Positions 16,876 through 24,508 of a stretch of DNA of 64,000 bases are shown piece by piece; position 1 is the stretch's first letter, and each line of letters begins with the position of its first letter. Origin of the DNA: Streptomyces nigra (lineage in GTDB: Bacteria > Actinomycetota > Actinomycetes > Streptomycetales > Streptomycetaceae); contig NZ_CP029043.1 in the NCBI RefSeq assembly GCF_003074055.1, forward strand, positions 1,976,501-2,040,500. The letters are read 5' to 3'. The translations under genes were made by a program, and so were the position numbers. Below the pieces are notes generated by a model. That model did no database searches, was not told the DNA's origin, and worked only from the letters and a program-made list of their open reading frames with translations.

Positions 16876-17958
16876 ATGAGCTCGCTTCAACTCGACGACT
16901 TCAGTGATCTGATCGAGCGCCCCGACGCGGGGGTGCGCCGCGACGCCGAGGCACGCCGGGAGCGCCAGACCGTGCCGGCCGGCGCGCTGGGCCGCCTCGA
17001 CGAGCTCGGCGAATGGCTGGCCGCCGCCCAGGCTGCGGTTCCGGTGCGGCCGGTCGAACGGCCCAAGGCCGTGCTGTTCGCCGGGGACCACGGGGTCGCC
17101 GGACTCGGCGTGTCGGCGCGACCGGCGGGCACCGCCGCGGAGCTGGTGCGGGAGATCCTGGAGGGCGCCCGGCCGGTGTCCGTGCTGGCGCGGCGGCTCG
17201 GCGTCCCGGTCCGGGTGGTCGACATGGCACTGGACTGCGACCCGGGCTCGCTCCCGGAGGACGTCGTACGGCACCGGGTGCGACGCGGCAGCGGCCGTAT
17301 CGACATCGAGGACGCACTGACGGCCGAGGAGGCCGAGGCGGCGTTCCGGGCGGGGATGGCGGTCGCCGACGAGGAGGCCGACTCCGGTACGGATCTGATC
17401 GTGCTGGGCGACGTGAGCGTCGGCGGCACCACGGCGGCCGGGGTTCTGGTCGCCGCGCTGTGCGGGACGGACGCCTCGGTGGTCACCGGTCGGGGCGGGG
17501 TCGCCATCGACGACCTGGCGTGGATGCGCAAGTGCGCCGCGATCCGGGACGCCCTGCGCCGGGCGCGGCCGGTGCTCGGGGACCAGCTGCAGCTGCTGGC
17601 GACGGTCGGCGGGGCGGATCTCGCCGCGATCACCGGGTTCCTGCTGCAGAGCGCGGTGCGCAAGCTGCCGGTCCTGCTGGACGGCGTGGTGGTCGCCGCG
17701 TGCGCGCTGGTGGCGCAGCGGGTCGCGTTCCGGGCGCCGGACTGGTGGCTGGCCGCGCACGTCAGCGGGGAGCCGGGGCAGGCGAAGGCGCTGGACCGGA
17801 TGGCTCTGGAGCCCTTGCTCGACCACGGTGTCCGGGTCGGCGAGGGCGCCGGCGGGCTGCTGGCGCTGCCCCTGGTGCAGGCCGCCGCCGCCCTGGCGGC
17901 GGAGCTGCCGGAGACCCCGGCGAAGACGGACGAGCCTCTGGAGGCCGCCGCCGAGTAG
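16876..17958 (+). CDS. cobT: Nicotinate-nucleotide--dimethylbenzimidazole phosphoribosyltransferase CobT
   Basis: A 360-aa enzyme that makes alpha-ribazole phosphate for the lower ligand of cobalamin. Family motifs include LFAGDHGVAGLGVS, the glycine-rich LGDVSVGGTTAAGVL, and DGVVVAACALVAQR. The conserved C-terminal VGEGAGGLLALPLVQAA includes the catalytic glutamate region. Full length apart from an Ala/Glu tail. TACTGT lies 7 nt before the ATG, suggesting a leaderless transcript. No cobalamin riboswitch was recognised in the 204 bp upstream. Confidence 0.93.
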   Translation: MSSLQLDDFSDLIERPDAGVRRDAEARRERQTVPAGALGRLDELGEWLAAAQAAVPVRPVERPKAVLFAGDHGVAGLGVSARPAGTAAELVREILEGARPVSVLARRLGVPVRVVDMALDCDPGSLPEDVVRHRVRRGSGRIDIEDALTAEEAEAAFRAGMAVADEEADSGTDLIVLGDVSVGGTTAAGVLVAALCGTDASVVTGRGGVAIDDLAWMRKCAAIRDALRRARPVLGDQLQLLATVGGADLAAITGFLLQSAVRKLPVLLDGVVVAACALVAQRVAFRAPDWWLAAHVSGEPGQAKALDRMALEPLLDHGVRVGEGAGGLLALPLVQAAAALAAELPETPAKTDEPLEAAAE

Positions 17959-18017
17959 GGCGGCCCCGAGACGGCTGAGCAGGAAGCAGGGCGAACCGGG
18001 ACATAGGATCACGGTTC

Positions 18018-18722
18018 GTGGGAGCTGACAGGCTCGGTCGCGCGGCCCGCGCCGAGTGGGGCCCGCTCTGCCGGGCCGTGCGGGCCGGATGGGCGCGGCG
18101 GCGCCGGCGGGGCGTGCCCCTGACGCTCGCCGCCGTCGGTCTCACCGCGCTCGTTCAGGTGGTCCAGAACCAGCCCTGGGGCGAGCCGGTCGTCCAGGAC
18201 CTCGGGGGCGTACGGGCCGAGGACCCGCTGTGGCAGGCACTCGCGCGCACCCCGTTGCCACCGTTCGTGCCCGCGGCCGACCTGCCGGTGTGGGGGGCGC
18301 TCGCGCAGATCCTGGTCGTCCTCGGGATCGCCGAGCTGTCCCTGGGGTGGTGGCGGACGGTGGCCGTCGCCTACGCCGCGACGCTCGCCGGGACCCTGTA
18401 CGCGCGCCTGGGTGTCGCGCTCGGCCCGGACCATCCGCTGGGGCTGCCCGCCTCGGACGCCCGGGTCGTGGACACCGGCCCGTCGGCCGCCGTGGTGGGG
18501 CTGGCGGTCTTCGTGGGCTGGCGGCACGGGGCGTATCCGACGGCGGGTGCGGTGGCGGCGGCGATGGTCGTCGAGGTCCTGCTGAAGGACAACCTCGCCG
18601 GGCGGGAGCATGTGGTGGCCGTCGTGGCGGCGGCGGTGCTGTGCGCGGTGGCGTCGGTGCGTCAGCGGCGTTCCAGGGCGCGGGCGGGCTCGATGTCGGG
18701 AGCGCCGCCGAGCCAGTCCTGA
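18018..18722 (+). CDS. Rhomboid-like integral membrane protein
   Basis: A 234-aa protein with a basic N-terminus and about six hydrophobic segments (LTLAAVGLTALVQVV, WGALAQILVVLGIAELSLGWW, TVAVAYAATLAGTLYARLG, SAAVVGLAVFVGW, VAAAMVVEVLL and VAVVAAAVLCAV). The topology resembles rhomboid-like proteins, but I see no GxSG plus histidine pair, so proteolytic activity is not supported. TAGGAT lies 8 nt before the GTG, consistent with a leaderless transcript. Its last 61 bp overlap the end of the convergent downstream gene. Confidence 0.7.
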   Translation: MGADRLGRAARAEWGPLCRAVRAGWARRRRRGVPLTLAAVGLTALVQVVQNQPWGEPVVQDLGGVRAEDPLWQALARTPLPPFVPAADLPVWGALAQILVVLGIAELSLGWWRTVAVAYAATLAGTLYARLGVALGPDHPLGLPASDARVVDTGPSAAVVGLAVFVGWRHGAYPTAGAVAAAMVVEVLLKDNLAGREHVVAVVAAAVLCAVASVRQRRSRARAGSMSGAPPSQS

Positions 18723-19426
18723 AACTTGCGGCTGGGGACGAGCCAGCGCCGGTCGTGGTGGTAGGAGCGCAGAAGGGACTTGGCGCGGGCGCGCGGGCGG
18801 CGACGGTAGAAGCGTTTCGCCCAGGGGGACGTGGGCCGGGCGAGGCGGATGGCGCCGAACAGGGCGACGAACGGGATCACCACCCCGAAGAGGGCCATCT
18901 TGGCCTTGCCCTTGAACAGGGCGAGCAGGGCGATCAGGAAGTTCCCGCCGATGGTGCCGAGGACCGTCCCCCGGCTCTGCAGCTCGTCGTCGTCGAGGCC
19001 GTCCACCCCGAACGGCGCGAAGCCGAGCAGCAGCAGGCCGACGAGGGCGACGGTGAGCACGACCACTTCGACGCTCTTGCGGCCCTCCTCGCTCCAGTAC
19101 ACGTCGTCCAGGTGCAGGATCAGCGCGAACTCGTCCATGACCAGGCCCGCGCCCATACCGAAGATCACCGCGGCGAGGGCCGAGCCGAAGCCGCGCTGAC
19201 CGCCCGCGACCGCGCAGAAGCCGCCGATCACCGTGAGGATGATCCCCGGGACGACGTGGTGGATGTGGACCGAGCCGGTGCTGATGTTCCGGAAGGGGCC
19301 CTTGCCCGCCCGGATGAGGCGGGTGATGACCCGGGTGACAAGGAACGTCACCACGAACGCGGTCAGGGCCAGGAGCAGGGGAAGTTTCCCCGGTTCGACG
19401 ATGTTGGTCTGCCACCAGTCACCCAT
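18662..19426 (-). CDS. Integral membrane protein of unknown function
   Basis: A 254-aa protein with about six transmembrane helices. It begins MGDWWQTNIVEPGKLPLLL and has TGSVHIHHVVPGIILTVIGG and MDEFALILHLDDVYW, a cluster of His, Asp and Glu that could bind metal. The C-terminal 50 residues are basic and cytoplasmic. The ATG at 19426 follows GGGAAC with no clear ribosome-binding site. It is divergent from cobS and overlaps the upstream convergent gene by 61 bp at its 3' end. Function not recognised. Confidence 0.75.
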   Translation of the reverse strand: MGDWWQTNIVEPGKLPLLLALTAFVVTFLVTRVITRLIRAGKGPFRNISTGSVHIHHVVPGIILTVIGGFCAVAGGQRGFGSALAAVIFGMGAGLVMDEFALILHLDDVYWSEEGRKSVEVVVLTVALVGLLLLGFAPFGVDGLDDDELQSRGTVLGTIGGNFLIALLALFKGKAKMALFGVVIPFVALFGAIRLARPTSPWAKRFYRRRPRARAKSLLRSYHHDRRWLVPSRKFQDWLGGAPDIEPARALERR

Positions 19427-19493
19427 GTTCCCAGTGTGGTCGGCACGGGGGTGGCCTGCCCGGCGGGACGGACGTCCGGGCTAGTCTGCGGGC

Positions 19494-20279
19494 GTGTCCA
19501 TGACCCCGCCGCCCCTGCACGGCCTCCGCTTCGCCTTCGGCACGCTGAGCGTGCTCCCGGTGCGGGTGGAGCGCTGGGACCGGGACGCGGCGCGCGGCGG
19601 GATGCTGTGCGCCCCTCTGGTCGGGGTGGTGCTGGGGTGCGGTGCGGCCGCCGTCGCCCTGGTGCTGCTGTTCCTGGGCGCCGGCCCTCTCCTCGCGGCG
19701 GTCGCGGCGGCCGCTGTCCCGGCCGTCCTCACCCGGGGGCTGCATCTGGACGGGCTCGCCGACACCGCGGACGGGCTCGGCAGCGCCAAGCCCGCCGAGG
19801 ACGCGCTGCGGATCATGAAGCAGTCGGACGTCGGGCCGTTCGGTGTGATCACGCTGCTGTTCGTCCTGCTCGCGCAGGTCGCCGCGCTGGCACGGCTGTA
19901 CGACGACTCATGCGCCCGGGGCGCCCTGGCCACCATCGTCGCGGCCGTCGCGGCCCGGCTCGCGCTCACCCTCGCCGCTCGGACAGGTGTGCCGCCCGCC
20001 CGCCCGGAAGGGCTGGGGGCGGCGGTCGCGGGGGTCGTCCCGGTGCGGGCCGCCGCCGGCGTCGTACTGGCCGTGACCGTCGTGGCCGCCGCTGCCGGGG
20101 CCCTCCTCGGGGCGGACGGTGCCGTACGCGCCGCGCTCGCTGTCCTCGCCGCGCTGGGCTGCGCCGAGCTGCTGCTGCGGCACTGCGTCCGGCGCTTCGG
20201 CGGGGTCACCGGGGACGTCTTCGGCGGGCTCGCGGAGACGGCGGCCACCACCGCGCTGGTCGTGCTGTCGCTGGGCTGA
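19494..20279 (+). CDS. cobS: Adenosylcobinamide-GDP ribazoletransferase CobS
   Basis: A 261-aa membrane enzyme that joins adenosylcobinamide-GDP to alpha-ribazole, the last step of cobalamin assembly. Diagnostic motifs: FGTLSVLPV near the N-terminus, the metal-binding GLHLDGLADTADGLG, the following MKQSDVGPFGV, and FGGVTGDVFGGLAE near the C-terminus. It has about six hydrophobic helices. The start may be GTG 19494 or ATG 19500; TAGTCT lies 6 nt before the GTG, favouring a leaderless GTG start. Confidence 0.93.
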   Translation: MSMTPPPLHGLRFAFGTLSVLPVRVERWDRDAARGGMLCAPLVGVVLGCGAAAVALVLLFLGAGPLLAAVAAAAVPAVLTRGLHLDGLADTADGLGSAKPAEDALRIMKQSDVGPFGVITLLFVLLAQVAALARLYDDSCARGALATIVAAVAARLALTLAARTGVPPARPEGLGAAVAGVVPVRAAAGVVLAVTVVAAAAGALLGADGAVRAALAVLAALGCAELLLRHCVRRFGGVTGDVFGGLAETAATTALVVLSLG

Positions 20280-20280
20280 G

Positions 20281-20319
20281 CCCGCGGGGACCCGCCGCCC
20301 GTCACCGGGTCCCCGCGGG
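20281..20319. terminator. Strong bidirectional terminator
   Basis: A perfect 14-bp stem (CCCGCGGGGACCCG and CGGGTCCCCGCGGG, 11-nt loop) sits between the convergent cobS and deacetylase-like genes, starting 2 nt after the cobS stop. Confidence 0.85.
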
Positions 20320-20326
20320 CGGACCG

Positions 20327-22360
20327 CTACGGCAGTCTCAGCGTCACCGCCGTCTGGAGCAGCTCCGGTGTCGTCCACGCCGAGCGCAGCCCCGCGTACG
20401 GGGTGCCGAACGCGGCGGTGCCGAGCAGGAGTTGCTTACGGGTGCCCTCCGGCACGGTCACCGGGATCTGCACACCGGAGGGCGCGCTGACGGTGACCTT
20501 GGAGCCGACCCGGTACGCGGTCACCCGGTTCTGGGAGAGGGCGCTCTGCCAGGCGTCACGGCGCTTGAACTCGGTGCCGATGGCGCTCTGGCGGAGGTTC
20601 TCCAGCGGGGTGTTGTCCGCGAACAGGGCGCCGTGGTCGGCGAGCACCTTGTCCAGGACCGGGTAGAGGATCCGGTCCTCGGCCAGGTTGGACTGGTGGA
20701 CGTAGTGCGGGCGCGGGTCGTTGGAGATGGCGTGCCCGAGCGCCGCGCGGGCCTCCTGCGGCACGATGTGCTCGGCGTAGCCGGTGGCGACGTCCAGCGG
20801 CTCGTCGAGGCAGGTGGAGGCGGGGTTGGACTCGCAGATGCCGCTGCCGCCGTCGGCCTTCGAGGTGTAGATCCAGTTGTACTCGTCGGCCATCTCCTCC
20901 GCCGTGCCCGTGTTGTAGTACACGTTCATCGGGTAGCGGGGGACGGTGAGGGCGGAGCCGACCGGGCGCTGGGCGGACTCGCGGGAGTTGTCCGAGGCGA
21001 TCCACTTGACCCCGTTGTCGGCGAGGGCGCCGGCCAGGTTGGGGTTGTCGGCGGGCTGCTGCGGCAGGTTCTTCAGGCCCGAGTGCTCGCCGGTGACCAG
21101 TTCCGTGCGGTCGAGCGGGAGGCCCTTGGTCACGCCCCAGGTGTGGTTGTCCCGGATCTGGGCGGAGATCTCGGACCGGCTCATGTACCGGATCGAGCCG
21201 TCGGCGTTCTTCGCGCAGCTCCACGGCACCGTCGAGGTGTCCTGGACGCAGCCGAGGAAGGGGTGCGTGTAGGTGTGGTTGATCCAGCGGTACTGGTTGC
21301 GGTCGGCGAGCAGCCGCGCGGCGAGCGCGTCGGTGCCGCCGTGCTCGGCCTTCCACTCCTCGCCCGAGCCCGCGTTGTAGACCATGTCGAGGCGGAAGCC
21401 GCTCTCGCGCTGCCACTGGGCGGCCCGGACCGCGTCCTGCTCGGTCATCCGGATCGGCGGGGCCTCCTCGCCGCCGCCCCCGACGCAGTCGATGTCGCCG
21501 GGTGTGCAGTTGCGCTCGGTGTCCCAGCGGGCGTCGGGCGCGAACACGTCGTCGACGTGCACCGCGAGGTAGTTGCGGGCCTGGCCGAGGTGGACGCCCT
21601 GGGTCAGCCACTCCACGATGCCGCGCGCCAGCAGACGGAACTGCTGCTGGTACTGGTTGTAGGCGAAGGTGACGACGAGCTGGCGGCGCCCGTCGGCGGC
21701 GTACTCGCCGACCAGGCTGCCCCGCCCGGAGCCCCCCGGCACCGGGACGTCGACATAGCTGGTGAAACCGGCCCGGGGCCGGGCGGCGTAGCCGTAACTC
21801 TCCGAGATCGACGGGTCGTTGTCCTCGAAGGTGAAGGCGCCGTCGAGATAGCCGAAGGCGCCGGCCCGGCCCTGGGCGGTGACGGCGGCCTCGTGTCCGT
21901 CGAGGCTGCCCGCCCAGCCGCCCTCGGTGGTGTAGTCGAGGCCGACGCCGGGGTGGGCCCAGGTGTAGGCGTCGACCTGCGGGATACCGAAGGTGCGCTC
22001 GAAGTTCTCCAGCGCGGTCTGCTCGGCCGAGCCCGCGCCGAACGGCGCCTCGTGGGGCAGTACGACACCCTGGTACTTGGCGCGCGGGGTGCCGCCGACG
22101 GTGTCGCTGAGGAACGCCGCGGTGACGGCGGGGCGGTTCGTGTCGTTCAGGTCGACGGTGGTGTACGGGATGCCGGTGCTCTTCAGCTGTGCGGTGATGG
22201 CCTGGACCGCGCTGCCGCCGTCGTCCACCACCAGCACCTTGAGGTCGACGCGTGGTTCCCCCGCGGCCGAGGCACCGGGCACGCCCACGCCCAGCGCCAG
22301 CAGACCGGCGGCCGCCGAGACGGCGGCCGTTTCTCTCCAACGGTGCGCTCTCTGCGCCAT
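20327..22360 (-). CDS. Secreted polysaccharide-deacetylase-like protein (possibly CE18/Agd3-like)
   Basis: A 677-aa exported protein. The signal peptide (about residues 1-32) ends GASA-AGEP. A beta-rich N-terminal region is followed by a NodB-like barrel with the metal and catalytic pair HVDD (268-271) and the zinc motif HTYTH (362-366). The paired DD and HxxxH motifs and large size resemble the galactosaminoglycan deacetylase Agd3 group (CE18) rather than small NodB enzymes; this assignment is from motifs only. GGAAGGA lies 5 nt before the ATG. Activity on a cell-surface or extracellular amino-sugar polymer is the likely role. Regulation may involve the CRP-like site at 22471-22487. Confidence 0.7.
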   Translation of the reverse strand: MAQRAHRWRETAAVSAAAGLLALGVGVPGASAAGEPRVDLKVLVVDDGGSAVQAITAQLKSTGIPYTTVDLNDTNRPAVTAAFLSDTVGGTPRAKYQGVVLPHEAPFGAGSAEQTALENFERTFGIPQVDAYTWAHPGVGLDYTTEGGWAGSLDGHEAAVTAQGRAGAFGYLDGAFTFEDNDPSISESYGYAARPRAGFTSYVDVPVPGGSGRGSLVGEYAADGRRQLVVTFAYNQYQQQFRLLARGIVEWLTQGVHLGQARNYLAVHVDDVFAPDARWDTERNCTPGDIDCVGGGGEEAPPIRMTEQDAVRAAQWQRESGFRLDMVYNAGSGEEWKAEHGGTDALAARLLADRNQYRWINHTYTHPFLGCVQDTSTVPWSCAKNADGSIRYMSRSEISAQIRDNHTWGVTKGLPLDRTELVTGEHSGLKNLPQQPADNPNLAGALADNGVKWIASDNSRESAQRPVGSALTVPRYPMNVYYNTGTAEEMADEYNWIYTSKADGGSGICESNPASTCLDEPLDVATGYAEHIVPQEARAALGHAISNDPRPHYVHQSNLAEDRILYPVLDKVLADHGALFADNTPLENLRQSAIGTEFKRRDAWQSALSQNRVTAYRVGSKVTVSAPSGVQIPVTVPEGTRKQLLLGTAAFGTPYAGLRSAWTTPELLQTAVTLRLP

Positions 22361-22470
22361 GGTTGTCCTTCCCCCCAGAGGATCCCCGGGCGCTCCACGT
22401 GGAGGAGCTGCGGAGGATCCGTGGAAATCATGCGAAACGGCGAGCGGATCACTCGCCGGAAACCACACGA

Positions 22471-22487
22471 GTGTGACTCAGCTCACC
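22471..22487. promoter_or_regulatory. Candidate CRP/FNR-type binding site
   Basis: TGTGA-N6-TCACC matches the TGTGA-N6-TCACA dyad of CRP-family regulators at 9 of 10 key positions. It lies 111 bp upstream of the deacetylase-like gene (minus) and 227 bp upstream of pepA (plus), in their shared intergenic region. Confidence 0.45.
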
Positions 22488-22543
22488 GGCCCTGGGGATC
22501 GGGAAGCGGCGCGACGCCACGGACGGGTGAACGACCGCAGGAA

Positions 22544-22557
22544 TGAGCGAACGCTCA
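22544..22557. promoter_or_regulatory. Palindromic operator candidate upstream of pepA
   Basis: TGAGCG-AA-CGCTCA is a perfect 6+2+6 palindrome. It is overlapped by a second inverted repeat ACGCTC-ACGC-GAGCGT (22551-22566), which runs into a -10-like TAGGCT (22566-22571). The symmetry is typical of TetR-type operators. It would cover the -35/spacer region of a pepA promoter. Confidence 0.45.
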
Positions 22558-22713
22558 CGCGAGCGTAGGCTCAGCCGCAGTGTTCGTGCCGTACCGGGGA
22601 AGGCCCCGCTGACACCCGCACCGCCAGGTCGGAACTAGGGTCGGCCCTCGGGCCCGGCCGACCCACACTTTTCGGCCACCGCAACTTCACATCGGAAGCG
22701 AGAATTCACCACC

Positions 22714-24255
22714 GTGACTGCTCTGACTCTCAGCACCGCCGCGGCGCCCGGCCTGCGCGTCGACGCGCTCGTGATCGGTGTCGCCAAGGGCTCCGGCTCC
22801 AAGGGCGCGGGCCTGATCGTCGCCCCCGGCGCCGAGGCCGTGGACCAGGCGTACGACGGCAAGCTGGCCGGCGTCCTGGAGACCCTCGGGGCCTCCGGCT
22901 CCGAGGGCGAGGTGACGAAGCTCCCCGCCCCCGCCGGCTTCAAGGCCCCGCTCGTCGTGGCGGTCGGCCTGGGCGCCGAGCCCGACGGCGAGGACGCTGA
23001 CGCCGGCTTCGACGGCGAGGCCCTGCGCAAGGCGGCCGGTGTGGCCGCGCGCGCCCTCGCCGGTTCCAAGAAGGCCGCGTTCGCGCTGCCGCTGGCCGAC
23101 GCCGGCGACCTCGGCGCGATCGCCGAGGGCGTCCTGCTGGGCGCCTACTCCTTCGACGCCTACAAGGAGAACGGCGGGGAGCGCAAGAACGGCAAGGCGC
23201 CGCTCGCCGAGGCCGCGCTGCTCGGCGCCAAGCCCCGCGACAAGGCGCACAAGGCCGCCCTCGAGCGCGCCACCGCCGTGTCCGAGGAGCTCAACCGCGC
23301 CCGCGACCTCGTCAACACCCCTCCGAACGACCTCAACCCCGAGTCGTTCGCCGCGATCGCCACGGCGGCCGCCAAGGAGCACGGCATCAAGGTGCAGGTG
23401 CTCGACGAGAAGGCGCTCGCCAAGGGCGGCTACGGCGGCATCCTGGGCGTCGGCGCCGGTTCCGCCGCCGGTCCGCGCCTGGTGAAGCTGACGTACACGC
23501 ACTCGCGCAACGCCAAGCACCTCGCGCTCGTCGGCAAGGGCATCACCTACGACTCGGGCGGCATCTCGCTGAAGCCGGCCGGCCACAACGAGACGATGAA
23601 GTGCGACATGAGCGGTGCCGCCGCGGTGTTCGCCGCCGTCGTCGCCGCCGCGCGGCTCGGCCTGGAGGTCAACGTCACCGGCTGGCTGGCGCTGGCCGAG
23701 AACATGCCCTCCGGCTCCGCCACCCGTCCCGGTGACGTGCTGCGCATGTTCAGCGGCAAGACCGTCGAGGTGCTCAACACCGACGCCGAGGGCCGGCTGG
23801 TGCTGGCCGACGCGCTGTGGGCGGCCTCCCAGGAGAAGCCGGACGCCATCGTCGACGTGGCGACGCTGACCGGCGCGATGGTGCTGGCGCTCGGCAACCG
23901 CACCTTCGGTGTGATGGCCAACGACGACGCGTTCCGCGCGGCGGTCGTGGAGGCCGCGGAGGAGGTCGGCGAGGCGTCCTGGCCGATGCCGCTGCCGGAG
24001 CACCTGCGCAAGGGCATGGACTCGCCGACCGCCGACATCGCCAACATGGGCGAGCGGATGGGCGGCGGTCTGGTCGCGGGCCTCTTCCTGCGCGAGTTCG
24101 TGGGCGAGGGCATCACCTGGGCGCACGTGGACATCGCGGGCCCGGCGTTCAACGAGAGCGGCCCGTTCGGGTACACCCCCAAGGGCGGTACGGGCTCCGC
24201 GGTGCGGACGCTGGTGCGGCTGGCCGAGCTGACGGCCGCCGGCGACCTGGGCTGA
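22714..24255 (+). CDS. pepA: Leucyl aminopeptidase PepA (M17)
   Basis: A 513-aa cytosolic two-zinc aminopeptidase that trims N-terminal residues from peptides. The signature NTDAEGRLVLADAL and the metal-binding GKGITYDSGGISLKP are present, as is the catalytic lysine/arginine region (KCDMSGAAAV). The N-terminal M17 domain is complete. The GTG start matches the usual family N-terminus; the ribosome-binding site is weak (GAAGCGAG). It has its own terminator downstream and is not in an operon with lpd. Confidence 0.95.
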   Translation: MTALTLSTAAAPGLRVDALVIGVAKGSGSKGAGLIVAPGAEAVDQAYDGKLAGVLETLGASGSEGEVTKLPAPAGFKAPLVVAVGLGAEPDGEDADAGFDGEALRKAAGVAARALAGSKKAAFALPLADAGDLGAIAEGVLLGAYSFDAYKENGGERKNGKAPLAEAALLGAKPRDKAHKAALERATAVSEELNRARDLVNTPPNDLNPESFAAIATAAAKEHGIKVQVLDEKALAKGGYGGILGVGAGSAAGPRLVKLTYTHSRNAKHLALVGKGITYDSGGISLKPAGHNETMKCDMSGAAAVFAAVVAAARLGLEVNVTGWLALAENMPSGSATRPGDVLRMFSGKTVEVLNTDAEGRLVLADALWAASQEKPDAIVDVATLTGAMVLALGNRTFGVMANDDAFRAAVVEAAEEVGEASWPMPLPEHLRKGMDSPTADIANMGERMGGGLVAGLFLREFVGEGITWAHVDIAGPAFNESGPFGYTPKGGTGSAVRTLVRLAELTAAGDLG

Positions 24256-24267
24256 CACCGGATCCCG

Positions 24268-24310
24268 GCCGCCGGGGCCTCGCACGCGGGTAGGGCGAGG
24301 CCCCGGCGGC
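24268..24310 (+). terminator. Terminator of pepA
   Basis: A perfect 15-bp stem (GCCGCCGGGGCCTCG and CGAGGCCCCGGCGGC) with a 13-nt loop, starting 13 nt after the pepA stop. Confidence 0.8.
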
Positions 24311-24508
24311 GTCCGGTCCCGGCCCGGCGGAGGGCCACGAGTGGGACGTCTCACACACCAGCCCGGCGTCTCGTTCGGTGTGGACAAGTGCGAAGATGGG
24401 GCTCGGCAGGACAGGGCCCCACCAAGGGCCGAAAGAACGAGCGGCCGGACACCAGCCGCCGACCGGTCACTGGAGACCGGCGTGGCGCACATGCATGGAG
24501 GACGTGAC

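Noticed and set aside
14556..18722. A single cobalamin operon from cobU to cobS
   Set aside because: The run is interrupted by minus-strand genes at 15865-16671 and 18662-19426, and cobT and cobS appear to have their own promoters.
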